Positions 17,094 to 29,533 are shown, numbered from the stretch's first letter. The stretch: 64,000 nt of DNA from JBLZUR01 sp048565625 (GCF_048565625.1 NZ_JBLZUR010000002.1:434001-498000), one strand, 5' to 3'. Notes: generated by a model from the sequence alone, not told the origin. Program-made: numbers and translations.

Positions 17094-17435
17094 GATGAAT
17101 CTCGAACGAAATGCCCTGCTGGGCCGAGCCCGCCGATGTCGTTCGCGCCAGATGAGCATCGCCCGTCCGTCTGTGCGCTGCCCGGATGACGCGAGCCGGT
17201 CGCCGCTCGTCGCGCCCGCGATGATGGTCGGTATCTCTTTGCATCGTCTAGTCTTTGCGTTCCCCAGGCGATCACTACCGCCTTCGGGTGTCGATAGCAT
17301 TGACTTGGATTGATCGGCGGCATGGTCCGCCAGCGGACCGACCGGCTTCGGGAGACGAGCGGAGCGTTTCGCAGATCGGCTCGTTCAGCGTGCCCGCAGC
17401 GGTGGCGTTTCGCCGCGACTGGCTAAGGCGATCCG
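17094..17435. other. Intergenic region between divergent Crp/Fnr and receiver genes
   Basis: 342 bases with no convincing gene; short frames on both strands lack family character. It should contain the two divergent promoters. No clear Crp/Fnr palindrome (TTGAT-N4-ATCAA type) was found by eye; a near half-site TTGAT occurs around 17310. Confidence 0.5.
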
Positions 17436-17804
17436 ATGGCCGATATCCTCGTTGTAGAGGACGAGATCGCGATAGCGATGACGTTGGAGGCGTTGCTGGA
17501 GGATGAGGGCCATCAGGTCCGTGTCGCCGAGCAGGGGCGGGCCGGACTGGCCGCGATCGCAGTACGGGTGCCGGCGCTGGTGCTGACTGACACCAACATG
17601 CCGGAGATGACGGGCCCCGAAATGGTTTCCGCCATGCTCGACGAAGGGCAGCGGGCCATCCCGGTGATCGTCATGAGCGCCATGCCCGAAGAGCAGGTTA
17701 GGCCGGCCTATCGCCGCTGTGATGCCTTCATCGCCAAGCCGTTCCGCCTCCACCAGCTTGCAGCCATGATCCGGCACATCCTGGCCGAGGCGGAGCCGCG
17801 TTAG
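17436..17804 (+). CDS. Stand-alone response-regulator receiver protein
   Basis: 122 aa, one CheY-like receiver domain and nothing else. Acidic pocket VEDE (8-10), phosphoacceptor D52 in LVLTDTNMPEMTGPEM, conserved Ser/Thr region VIVMSAM, and Lys in AFIAKPFRLHQL. It would take a phosphate from a histidine kinase not present in the window; with no output domain it probably works by binding a partner or as a phosphate sink. The stop abuts the stop of the convergent Crp/Fnr gene at 17805. Its place inside a cluster of Crp/Fnr regulators suggests a shared stress or respiration response. Confidence 0.9.
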   Translation: MADILVVEDEIAIAMTLEALLEDEGHQVRVAEQGRAGLAAIAVRVPALVLTDTNMPEMTGPEMVSAMLDEGQRAIPVIVMSAMPEEQVRPAYRRCDAFIAKPFRLHQLAAMIRHILAEAEPR

Positions 17805-18533
17805 TCAGCGCCGCGAGCCAAGGTTCTGATCGCGATGCAGATAGTCCGCGTTGAAGTCGCTGGCCTGCATCAGCCCCGGCGCGTCCAGAATGGTCAGCAC
17901 GCGGTCGCTGAGCGTGATCAGCTGCTCGCGGCGCAGCCGTTGCAGCACGCGGTTGACCGTGACCGGCGTCAGCCCGACCGTGTCGCCCAATTCGGTCTGG
18001 GTCAGCGGCAGGTCCAGCCGGCGGTCGGCGGCGAGGCCCACGGCGCGCATGCGCAGCCACATCTCGCATAGGAGATGCGCGACGCGCGCATAAGGGTCCC
18101 TCCGGCCGATGTTCACCAGCCACTCGCGCAGCGTCGCCTCGTCCACCAGCGTCGACCAGGTGAGGGCGCGGGCGATGCGGGGGTGCTCGTCGATGAGGCC
18201 GATCATCGTATCCGCCTCGATCAGTCCGATCGTCGCATCGCTCAAGAGGCTGAGCGCATGGTCCATGCGCTTCAGCACGAACACATGGATGTCGCATAGG
18301 TCGCCGGGGATCAGATAGCCGACGATCTGCCGCCGCCCGTCCGGCAGCGCCTTGTGGCGAAAGGCCCAGCCTTCGATCAGCAGGTGGACTTGGCTCGGTT
18401 GCTCCTCCTCGTCGATCAGCATGTCGCCGGCGCGCCGCGTTACGGTGGTCATCGGCAAGCTGCCGAGCACCTGGCGATCCTTGTCGCCAAGCGGCGTCAG
18501 CCCCTCCAGCTTGCGGACCAGCGGATTCGTCAT
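17805..18533 (-). CDS. Crp/Fnr family transcriptional regulator 2
   Basis: 242 aa. The beta-roll sensor covers about 15-125 (MLIDEEEQPSQVHLLIEGWA and RQIVGYLIPGDLCDIH), and the helix-turn-helix is LPLTQTELGDTVGLTPVTVN with RVLQRLRREQLITL. Closely similar in plan to the regulator at 16344, so they are paralogues. Lacks FNR cysteines. Divergent from the frameshifted third Crp/Fnr gene with 153 bases between. Confidence 0.9.
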   Translation of the reverse strand: MTNPLVRKLEGLTPLGDKDRQVLGSLPMTTVTRRAGDMLIDEEEQPSQVHLLIEGWAFRHKALPDGRRQIVGYLIPGDLCDIHVFVLKRMDHALSLLSDATIGLIEADTMIGLIDEHPRIARALTWSTLVDEATLREWLVNIGRRDPYARVAHLLCEMWLRMRAVGLAADRRLDLPLTQTELGDTVGLTPVTVNRVLQRLRREQLITLSDRVLTILDAPGLMQASDFNADYLHRDQNLGSRR

Positions 18534-18686
18534 GACGCTTCCCTTCGGGCGCCGGCGGGACGCTTATAGGCGTATAGCCTCGATCCGGTCCGCCCGGTGG
18601 TATTTCTTCCGCATCGCGCGCTCGACCTCGGACGTGCGCGATGTGGGTCGCGCTTGACGCTCCTGCCCGATGCAGGAGCACAGACT

Positions 18687-19396
18687 TTGACCGACCAGTC
18701 CGCCACGGCCAATCATCTGCTGCGCAGCATGGAGCCCGACGACTTCGCCCGCCTCGCACCTGCATTGACGCGCCGGCGTTTCGAGACAGGTGCGATGATC
18801 TTCCGCGCGGACGAGGAGCCCGCCGCAGTGCTCTTTCCCGTGACCTGCGTCGGCTCGCTGGTCGCGATCTCACCCGAGGGTCATCGGGTCGAAAGCGGCA
18901 TCTTCGGATGTGACGGATTTGCGCCCGTCGGCTTGGTGATGGGCGCGCCGATGAGCCCGTATCACTGCATGATCCAGATCGCCGGGGAGGGCTGGAGCTT
19001 GCCGCCCACCGCTCTGAGCGAGGCTGTCGCCGAGAGCGGCTCGTTGCGCGACCTGCTCCTGCGCTACGCCTATGCGCTGTCCATCCAGACGACCTACACG
19101 GCGCTCTCCAATTCGGTTCACCCGGTGGACGAGCGGCTCGCGCGGTGGCTGCTCATGTGCCACGACCGAGTCGACGGGAACGAGCTTGTCCTCACCCACG
19201 AGTTCCTGTCGCTGTGCTGGCGGTCCGGCGGCCGAGCGTGACCACGGCTCTCCATGTCCTTGAAGGCAACCGCTTCATCCGTAGCGAACGGCGCTGCATC
19301 ACCATCCGCGACCGCGCCGGCCTGGAGGAGTTCGCGGGCGACGCTTATGGCCGGCCCGAGCGGGAATACAGGCGCCTGTTGGGTGATTTCGCCTGA
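18687..19396 (+). pseudogene. Crp/Fnr family regulator 3, interrupted by one frameshift
   Basis: Starts at TTG 18687 with AGGAG at 18674-18678. The sensor half reads well (DDFARLAPALTRRRFETGAM, SPEGHRVESGIFGCDGFAP) through HEFLSL, then the frame runs into Cys-Trp-Arg and a stop at 19241. The +1-shifted frame continues LAVRRPSVTTALHVLEGNRF and IRSERRCITIRDRAGLEEFA, the expected helix-turn-helix and tail. One missing base between 19214 and 19215 (CTG-TGCTGG where CTG-ATGCTGG is expected) explains it. Either a real mutation or a sequencing error; the rest is intact, so loss is recent if real. Confidence 0.82.
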
Positions 19397-19419
19397 AGGC
19401 GCGGCATCATGCCCCCCGG

Positions 19420-20118
19420 TCAGATCTTCGGAACAGCCTTCAGATTGATGGTCAGCTGAATGCTCAGCGCGTGGTCCATCTGTGAGCGTCCGCCGTGGCG
19501 GCCAGGCCGGTACTGGTTGAGGTAGCCGATGTCGGCGCTCACCTCGCGGCTCACGGGAAGCACAAGTCCGACGATGTTGCGCATGCGGTCGTAGCCGCGG
19601 GCCTGCCCCCATTTGGTCCGATTGGGCATGATGAAGCTTTCGTGGCTGATGAACAACGCCAGCCGGCGATCCGCGCTGAGCGGGTGATTGTAGCGAACGA
19701 GCGGGCGAATGCGGAAACCGATCTCATCTCCTTCCGGATGGAAGCGCTCGTCCACCCGGAAGCGGGTCGTGAACCTGCCGCGCGATATGATCACCTGCTG
19801 GCGCAAACGATGCTCGTCCCGGGCGGTATTGCCGTTGTGCATGCCGACATAGCGATACCCTGCGCCGAACTCGACGCCCGGAGCGACACGGTAGCCGAAC
19901 AGAGCTCCGACCTCGCTCTGGTAGAGACCACCCTGCCGGTCACCGAAGCGAGCGATCTGCTCCAACGTGACGCGGAAATCCTTTGCGAGCGGCACATTCG
20001 TGTTTGCCTGAAACCAGAACTGCTCGTCCTGTCGCTGCGCCAGCGCCGGCATTGCGGTGAAAAGAACGATGCCGAGAAGAGGGACCCGGCTCAGGCTTCG
20101 ATAGGTGGCGCTCTGCAT
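19420..20118 (-). CDS. DUF2490 outer-membrane-type protein
   Basis: 232 aa with a signal peptide ending in TAMPALAQRQ. The mature part is beta-rich with alternating aromatics: FWFQANTNVPLAKDFRVTLE, VEFGAGYRYVGMHNG, FRVDERFHPEGDEIGFRIRP and ends in IQLTINLK, the pattern of DUF2490 beta-barrel proteins. Function unknown. ATG 20118 (MQSATYRSL) gives a normal signal peptide; longer starts do not. Downstream of the phospholipase-D-like gene on the same strand, gap about 100 bases. Confidence 0.8.
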   Translation of the reverse strand: MQSATYRSLSRVPLLGIVLFTAMPALAQRQDEQFWFQANTNVPLAKDFRVTLEQIARFGDRQGGLYQSEVGALFGYRVAPGVEFGAGYRYVGMHNGNTARDEHRLRQQVIISRGRFTTRFRVDERFHPEGDEIGFRIRPLVRYNHPLSADRRLALFISHESFIMPNRTKWGQARGYDRMRNIVGLVLPVSREVSADIGYLNQYRPGRHGGRSQMDHALSIQLTINLKAVPKI

Positions 20119-20222
20119 CACGCGCCCCGTAATGTCCCGCAACGCGATATGCAAAGGTCGCTCCGATGTCATGATGGTCCGATCTTCACGGGGTGCTGTT
20201 CTCGATCCGTCGAAGGCAGCGC

Positions 20223-21389
20223 CTACTGCCCGTCCACTTCACGATCGAGTTCGCGGAACCGCGCGAGGAGCGTTCGGGCGAGCACGGGGTTGGTCGAGCG
20301 AACGAGCAGCTCGTCGTTGAGCAGTCGCGAGTTGCGGTTGAAGTTGAGGCTGCCGAAGAACGTGACCCATCGATCGTCGTTCTCGATGATGAAGAACTTG
20401 TCATGCATCGGCAGCTTGTCGCGGTGCCGATAGCGGCGGATCGAGACGCCGGCATTGCGGAGGCGGTCCACCGCCCTCTGCGGCACGCGCCGTTCCGTGT
20501 CGTGGACGATGAGGTCGACCGTCGCGCCGCGCTCGACCGCGTCTTCAAGCGTACCGACCGCATCACCCTTCAGGTGCGAGATTGCCGCATAAAGATGGTC
20601 GCCCTCGCCGAGGTGGTCGAGAGCGCTCTCGACGATGTCGGTGTGGATGCGGGGATAGAAGTAGAGCTGCGTGTCGCCAGCCCGCACGATCCGGTTGTTC
20701 TCCGCGCTGAACCGTCCGACCGACCCTCCATTCTTCGCCAATGCCCCGACATGACGCACCAGCGCATCGACCAGCCCGGGACTGACAACCTCGACAAGCA
20801 TATTGTGGCCCCGGTCCTGGTCGCCGATCTCGCGGATCGTTGCCGCATCGTCGTCGCCTGCGCCACCCGAAGGGTTGAAGGAGCCGACCAGCGCCACCGG
20901 CTTGGGCCAGGAGAACGCGTAGATCTTCGCGTGTAGCTTCCCGCTCGTCAGGTTTAGCGGGAATCCATATGCGGAGCGGATCGTCAGTCCACCTCTCAGC
21001 CCATCCTTCTTCAACATCGAGATGACGGCGTCGTTCGCCGCTTCAAACCTGGGATCGCCTTCGACAATCAGGCGGACCCTCACGCCGCGCCGGCTTGCCG
21101 CGATCAGTGCGCGGGCGAGTTCCGGATCGAGGAAATAGTAGGTCGCCCAGTCTATCGACTGACCCGCCGGCATCGCCCGCACTCTTTGCAGGAGAAGGTT
21201 GCGCAGCGCGCCCGCCGGCCTGTCCGGTCCTCCGAAATAGACGCGTCCCAGCGTTGGCTCATGGAGGTCGGAGGTCACGTCCTCCACGTCGTCCGCGCGC
21301 CATGCCAGCGCGGCGACAAGACCGACGATCAGAAGTGCGGGAACGATGATCGCCGCCAGGAGGCGCCGCGCTTTTGGAGAGAGCCGCAT
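20223..21389 (-). CDS. Membrane-anchored phospholipase D-like protein
   Basis: 388 aa. One N-terminal transmembrane helix at about 8-30 (LLAAIIVPALLIVGLVAALA) anchors the protein with the catalytic part outside the cytoplasm. Two PLD half-sites are seen: KLHAKIYAF with GSFNPSG after it, and MHDKFFIIEND with FFGSLNFNRNS after it. Each HxK is followed by the expected G-S-x-N. Such enzymes cleave phosphodiesters of lipids or nucleic acids; substrate unknown. ATG 21389 is chosen because the anchor then sits at the N-terminus. Confidence 0.82.
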   Translation of the reverse strand: MRLSPKARRLLAAIIVPALLIVGLVAALAWRADDVEDVTSDLHEPTLGRVYFGGPDRPAGALRNLLLQRVRAMPAGQSIDWATYYFLDPELARALIAASRRGVRVRLIVEGDPRFEAANDAVISMLKKDGLRGGLTIRSAYGFPLNLTSGKLHAKIYAFSWPKPVALVGSFNPSGGAGDDDAATIREIGDQDRGHNMLVEVVSPGLVDALVRHVGALAKNGGSVGRFSAENNRIVRAGDTQLYFYPRIHTDIVESALDHLGEGDHLYAAISHLKGDAVGTLEDAVERGATVDLIVHDTERRVPQRAVDRLRNAGVSIRRYRHRDKLPMHDKFFIIENDDRWVTFFGSLNFNRNSRLLNDELLVRSTNPVLARTLLARFRELDREVDGQ

Positions 21390-21523
21390 ACGTGCTTGCT
21401 GATATCCTTCGACGCTGTCGCTGAGACCGGTCAACCGATCGGCCCTCTGCTCCTTTGACCGCACGGAGGCGGATGTATAGCAGCGCGTCACGAAAGTGTC
21501 ATAATCAGTGAGGCAGTCACCGC

Positions 21524-22645
21524 GTGATCCGGCAGATCGCCGCTCTCCCTTATCGTATCGAAGGCTCCACCATCGATGCGGCCGTGCGCGTGCTGCTCGT
21601 CACCTCGCGGGAGAGCCGGCGTTGGGTGATCCCCAAGGGCAACCTCGTCCCCGATCTGGCCGACCATGCCGCCGCCGCGCTGGAGGCGGAGGAGGAAGCG
21701 GGTGTGCGCGGCCTCGTCTGCCCGACCGCGATCGGATCCTATCGCTATCGCAAGCGCCGCCGGAACGGGGCGTCGTTGATGATCGACGTCGACGTCTATC
21801 CACTCGCGGTCAGCAGCGAACTGCCGGCCTGGAAGGAACAGGGGCAGCGCGATCGCCGCTGGTTCACGCTCTCCGAGGCAGCCGACGCGGTGGAGGAGCA
21901 CGATCTTCGCGAGCTCATGCGGTCCTTCAGCCCGGCGGCATTCCGGGCGGCGACACAGCGAACGGCGTTCCTCACCGCCGTCGCACAGAAATCCAGGATG
22001 AGTCAGATGTTTGCTTGGTTCCAGAGACTCCTGCCGAAGACGGGCAACTTCTTCGACATGTTCGAAGCCCATATCGTCACCGTCACGGCGGCGGCGGACG
22101 CGCTGGCGCGCCTCCTGCAGGACGGCAATCGCGACCACATCCGTGAGGTCATCGAACGCGAGAACGACGCCGACGAGATCACGCGCGAGGTCCTGCGCAC
22201 CGTGCGGGAGACCTTCCTCACACCCTTCGATCGCAGCACGATCACCAGCCTCATCGGATCGATGGACGATGCGATCGATGAAATGCAGGCGACCGTGCAG
22301 GCCGTCGATCTCTACGAACTCATGCAGTTCGAGCCGGAAATGCGCGACATGGGCGCGATCATCGTCGATGCGGCGCGGCTGACGGCGGAGGCGATGCCGC
22401 TCCTGCGGGACGTGGCCTGTAACGGGAAGCGCCTCCACGAACTCACCGAGCGGCTGGTGCGGATCGAGAGTCACGCCGATGAAATCCATCGCGCTGGCGT
22501 GAAGCGCGCCTACAAGGAACAGGGTGCCACCGACACCCTCGGCTTCATCGTCGCGCGGGAGGTCTATAAGCACCTCGAACGCATCGTCGACGCGTTCGAG
22601 GATGTCGCGAACGAGATCGACGGCATCGTGATCGATCATGCCTGA
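21524..22645 (+). CDS. Nudix domain fused to DUF47 (PhoU-like) protein
   Basis: 373 aa in one frame. Residues 1-137 are Nudix of the diphosphoinositol/ApnA-like group (RRWVIPKGNLVPDL, ALEAEEEAGVRG, IGSYRYRKRRRNG). The box G39-x5-E-x7-REU-x-EE-x-GU keeps E54, E57, E58 and G60 but has Leu at the first Glu (45) and at the Arg (53). Residues from 162 on are a complete DUF47/PhoU-like domain (FQRLLPKTGNFFDMFEAH, IERENDADEITREVLRT). DUF47 proteins regulate Pit transporters. An internal ATG at 21998 or 22007 could also give DUF47 alone. 11 bases before the Pit gene. Confidence 0.85.
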   Translation: MIRQIAALPYRIEGSTIDAAVRVLLVTSRESRRWVIPKGNLVPDLADHAAAALEAEEEAGVRGLVCPTAIGSYRYRKRRRNGASLMIDVDVYPLAVSSELPAWKEQGQRDRRWFTLSEAADAVEEHDLRELMRSFSPAAFRAATQRTAFLTAVAQKSRMSQMFAWFQRLLPKTGNFFDMFEAHIVTVTAAADALARLLQDGNRDHIREVIERENDADEITREVLRTVRETFLTPFDRSTITSLIGSMDDAIDEMQATVQAVDLYELMQFEPEMRDMGAIIVDAARLTAEAMPLLRDVACNGKRLHELTERLVRIESHADEIHRAGVKRAYKEQGATDTLGFIVAREVYKHLERIVDAFEDVANEIDGIVIDHA

Positions 22646-22656
22646 GGCCGATTGCC

Positions 22657-23673
22657 GTGGTGCATGAACTGGCGCTGCCCGCGCTGATCGGCCTGATCGC
22701 CGTCGCGCTCGCCTTCGACTTCCTGAACGGCCTTCACGATGCCGCGAACTCGATCGCCACCGTCGTTGCGACGCGATTGCTGCGGCCGGTCCATGCCGTC
22801 GCCTTCGCCGCCTTCTTCAACTTCGCGGCTTATTTCCTGACGCTCGCCTTCCCCAGTCTGCACAAGGTGGCCGATACGATCGGGCGCGGCCTGATCGAGC
22901 AGGACCTCGTCACGCCCGCCGTGGTGTTCGGGGCGCTGATCGGCGCGATGTTCTGGAACGTGGTCACCTGGGCCAAGGGTATCCCATCCTCGTCCAGCCA
23001 CGCGCTGGTCGGCGGGATGATCGGCTCCGGCGTCGCCCATGCCGGGCTGACCGGCATTCAGTGGTCGGGGCTGAACAAGACGCTGATCGCCATCGTGCTG
23101 TCGCCGACCATCGGCATGTTCCTGGCCATGCTGCTGATGCTGGTGACCAGCTGGCTGTTCCGCTCGGCATCGAACCGTGTGGCGGAGCGCAGCTTCCGCG
23201 CCCTCCACCTCCTTTCCTCGGGCGCTTACTCCCTCAGCCACGGCCTGAACGACGCGCAGAAGACGATGGGGATCATCACCGTCCTGCTGTATTCGACGGG
23301 CTACCTCCGCGGCGGGTTCGAGGTGCCGCACTGGGTGGCGATCAGCTGCTATGTCGCCATCGCGCTCGGCACCATGACCGGCGGGTGGAAGATCATCGAG
23401 ACCATGGGGTCGCGGATCACCAAGCTGTCCCAGCACCAGGGGTTCAGCGCGTCGCTCGGCGGTTCGGTCGTGCTGTTCGGTGCCTCGCTCATCGGGGTGC
23501 CCGTCTCCACCACCCACACCATCACCGGGGCGGTGATCGGCGCGGGCACCGCGCGGCGTGCGTCCGCCGTCCGCTGGGGCGTGGCGACAAACGTCGTCAC
23601 CGCCTGGATCATCACCATCCCCGCCTCGGCGGCCGTAGGTGCCTTGTTCTACGGAATAACCACCTTGTTCTGA
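22657..23673 (+). CDS. pit: Low-affinity inorganic phosphate transporter (Pit family)
   Basis: 338 aa, about ten membrane helices. The duplicated PHO4 signature is clear: FDFLNGLHDAANSIATVVAT in the first half and SHGLNDAQKTMGIITV in the second, followed by GVPVSTTHTITGAVIGAG. It brings metal-phosphate or phosphate into the cell by ion coupling. GTG start at 22657. It follows the Nudix-DUF47 gene by 11 bases, the usual DUF47-Pit pair. Confidence 0.93.
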   Translation: MVHELALPALIGLIAVALAFDFLNGLHDAANSIATVVATRLLRPVHAVAFAAFFNFAAYFLTLAFPSLHKVADTIGRGLIEQDLVTPAVVFGALIGAMFWNVVTWAKGIPSSSSHALVGGMIGSGVAHAGLTGIQWSGLNKTLIAIVLSPTIGMFLAMLLMLVTSWLFRSASNRVAERSFRALHLLSSGAYSLSHGLNDAQKTMGIITVLLYSTGYLRGGFEVPHWVAISCYVAIALGTMTGGWKIIETMGSRITKLSQHQGFSASLGGSVVLFGASLIGVPVSTTHTITGAVIGAGTARRASAVRWGVATNVVTAWIITIPASAAVGALFYGITTLF

Positions 23674-23736
23674 TCCACCCGGGCGAGGCACCTTCTGGAT
23701 TGGTAACCTGGGTGAGCGGGTGTATTCTGGGCGGCG

Positions 23737-24774
23737 ATGCGCCGAGGTATGACGATCACCGCCGCACTGCTCCTTGCCGTGCCGAGCACCGCGTGGTCGG
23801 CCGAGCCTGCCGTTGCGCCGGTGACGAGGCCCGTCCTCTCGATTGCCGAGGTCGATGACAAGCTGGAGATCGGCGGCGAGCGCATCGATGCGCGGACTGT
23901 CCGCACCCGGATGACGGTCGATGTACACGTCAACGGCCGCGGTCCCTTCCGCTTCATCGTGGACAGCGGTGCCGACACGTCGGTGATCGGCACGCGCGTC
24001 GCCGGCGAGCTGCAACTGCCGGCCGGCACGTCGATCGTCCTGAACGCGACGACGGGAAGCAGTTCCGTGAACCGCGTTCGCGTCGCCACGCTCCGGCTCG
24101 GCTCCAGCGAGTTCGAGGACCTGCAACTGCCGGTTCTCGACACCGTGCACCTGGGTGCCGATGGCCTCATCGGCATCGACGCATTGCGCGGACAGCGCCT
24201 CATGCTCGACTTCGAGGCTCAGCAGATCAGGGTGGAGGACGCCAGCGAGCCGATACGCCCATCCGACGGTGAGATCGTGGTCACCGCGCATCGACGTCGG
24301 GGCCAGCTGATCCTCACCACCGCCCGCATTGCCGGTCAGCCTGTGCAGGCCATCATCGACACCGGCTCCGAGGTGACGATCGGCAACCTGCCGCTGCGGG
24401 ACCGGTTTGCCCATCGTGGTTGGGTGAAGCTTCCACCCGTCGTCGTGTCCGGCGCGACCGGCGCGAAGGTCGCCTTGGAGACGGATCAGGTGAAAGACCT
24501 CCGGCTCGGCCCCGTGCTCCTGGAGAACGTTCCCGTCGCCTTTGCGCAAGTGCCGCCCTTCCTAGCGTTCGGACTGGACGATGAGCCGGCCTTGCTGATC
24601 GGTACCGACCTGATGAGCTCCTTCCGGCGCGTGTCGCTCGACTTCCGCCATCGCAAAATCCGCTTCCAGCTCCGCCGCTGTTCACCGCAGAACGTCGCGA
24701 TCCCCGGCTCGGATCTTCCACTCTCGCGTCTGTCGGCAGCGCCAGGGGCACCGCGCACGTGCGACGGCGGATGA
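23737..24774 (+). CDS. Secreted protein with two retropepsin-like aspartic protease domains
   Basis: 345 aa. Signal peptide MTITAALLLAVPSTAWSAEP. Two similar units: the first has FIVDSGADTSVIG (D76) and DGLIGIDAL (about 142-150); the second has AIIDTGSEVTIGN (D208) and LLIGTDLM near residue 290. Retroviral-type aspartic proteases need two DTG/DSG Asp residues, usually from a homodimer; here one chain carries both, which could form an internal pair. Periplasmic by its signal. 63 bases behind pit, perhaps not co-transcribed. The last 25 residues are Pro/Arg-rich and unlike the family. Confidence 0.8.
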   Translation: MRRGMTITAALLLAVPSTAWSAEPAVAPVTRPVLSIAEVDDKLEIGGERIDARTVRTRMTVDVHVNGRGPFRFIVDSGADTSVIGTRVAGELQLPAGTSIVLNATTGSSSVNRVRVATLRLGSSEFEDLQLPVLDTVHLGADGLIGIDALRGQRLMLDFEAQQIRVEDASEPIRPSDGEIVVTAHRRRGQLILTTARIAGQPVQAIIDTGSEVTIGNLPLRDRFAHRGWVKLPPVVVSGATGAKVALETDQVKDLRLGPVLLENVPVAFAQVPPFLAFGLDDEPALLIGTDLMSSFRRVSLDFRHRKIRFQLRRCSPQNVAIPGSDLPLSRLSAAPGAPRTCDGG

Positions 24775-25037
24775 GAACCGCGAGCCGCCACGGCTGATCG
24801 ACCTTCAGAATAGTCGAAGGAACGGGCCGGTTTCTTTTCGTCGGCATGACATGCTTTGTGGGGGCCGGGTGGTGGAATTCAGTCCCGGCATCTCGTGGAT
24901 CGAGTTGACGGGCGATCATACGCGAATCCTATGCGGACACGCCCTGCTCCGTCTCGTATTCCACCGTTCATGTCCGCCATCTGAGCGACCGTGATTGATC
25001 CCGCATGCCCCTCGCGTGCGGGCAGCGGGAGCTTGAT

Positions 25038-25121
25038 ATGCAGGACATCCTCTGGGTCGGCCTGGTCCTCGGTCTGACGGCCGCCAGTCTCGGCTACGCC
25101 GCCCTATGCGGCCGCGCCTGA
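25038..25121 (+). CDS. 27-aa single-helix microprotein at the head of the kdp operon
   Basis: Reads MQDILWVGLVLGLTAASLGY then AALCGRA and a stop. One hydrophobic helix with an acidic N-terminus and a small polar C-end. It ends 13 bases before kdpF and on the same strand. It resembles short unannotated proteins I recall in front of kdpF in some proteobacteria, but this is memory. Too short for ordinary gene callers. A Kdp accessory or a leader peptide are both possible. Confidence 0.5.
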   Translation: MQDILWVGLVLGLTAASLGYAALCGRA

Positions 25122-25134
25122 GAAGCGCGCTGCC

Positions 25135-25224
25135 ATGACGTTCGACCTCTGTCTCGCCGGCGTCACGGCGCTCGGCCTCCTCCTCTATCTGGTCGCGGTG
25201 CTCGCCCGGCCGGAATGCTTCTAG
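25135..25224 (+). CDS. kdpF: KdpF, small subunit of the potassium-transporting ATPase
   Basis: 29 aa: MTFDLCLAGVTALGLLLYLV followed by AVLARPECF. Single transmembrane helix with the conserved ending L..PE.F of KdpF. It stabilises the KdpABC complex in the inner membrane. 12 bases before kdpA. Confidence 0.85.
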   Translation: MTFDLCLAGVTALGLLLYLVAVLARPECF

Positions 25225-25236
25225 GAAGGGCATTCC

Positions 25237-26940
<1,704 letters not shown>

Positions 26941-26954
26941 TCGGAGCACAATCG

Positions 26955-28991
<2,037 letters not shown>

Positions 28992-29002
28992 AGGAACGCG
29001 AC

Positions 29003-29533
29003 ATGGGCAACGACTTCATCACCGCGCTGCGTCCGGCACTCGTCCTGACCATCCTCTTCGCCGCCTTGCTCGGCATCGGCTATCCGCTGGCGATGACCGG
29101 CGTCGGGCAGGCGCTCTTCCCCGTGCAGGCGAACGGCAGCCTGATCGAGGACCGCGGCCGGGTCGTCGGCTCGGCACTGATCGGCCAGAACTTCACCGCG
29201 CCGCGCTACTTCACCGGCCGGCCCTCGCCGGCGGGAAAGGGCTATGACGGCATGGCCTCCTCCGGATCGAACCTTGGCCCGACCAGTCAGGCGCTCGCGG
29301 ATCGGGTGGAGGGCGACGTCGCAAAGCTGGGCGGCGGACAGGTTCCGGTGGATCTGGTCACCGCCTCCGGCTCCGGCCTCGACCCGCATATCTCCCCTGA
29401 GGCGGCGTATCTTCAGGTGAACCGGGTCGCCGCCGCGCGATTGCCGACCGCTTTTCCTCGGAGCAGGTTTCCTGTCCCCGGCTCGGTAGGCGCTTGCCAA
29501 CTCTCACTCGTTTCCAGCTTAATCGTGCCCTGA
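29003..29533 (+). CDS. kdpC: Potassium-transporting ATPase subunit KdpC, C-terminus replaced
   Basis: 176 aa. The N-terminal helix and periplasmic part are normal: LTILFAALLGIGYPLAMTG, GRVVGSALIGQNFTAPRYF, ASSGSNLGPTSQAL and ASGSGLDPHISPEAAYLQ. After VNRVAAARL the family sequence (in full-length KdpC about 40 more residues ending near EPRVNVLALN) is missing; instead a Ser/Pro-rich stretch follows to the stop at 29533. No other frame restores it, so the end was lost by rearrangement. Whether a 176-aa KdpC still assembles is uncertain. No kdpD or kdpE follows in the window. Confidence 0.88.
   Translation: MGNDFITALRPALVLTILFAALLGIGYPLAMTGVGQALFPVQANGSLIEDRGRVVGSALIGQNFTAPRYFTGRPSPAGKGYDGMASSGSNLGPTSQALADRVEGDVAKLGGGQVPVDLVTASGSGLDPHISPEAAYLQVNRVAAARLPTAFPRSRFPVPGSVGACQLSLVSSLIVP

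Noticed and set aside
22636..24549. 637-aa minus-strand frame opposite pit and the retropepsin gene
   Set aside because: Spans two well-supported plus-strand genes and has repetitive Gly/Asp/Arg/His antisense composition.
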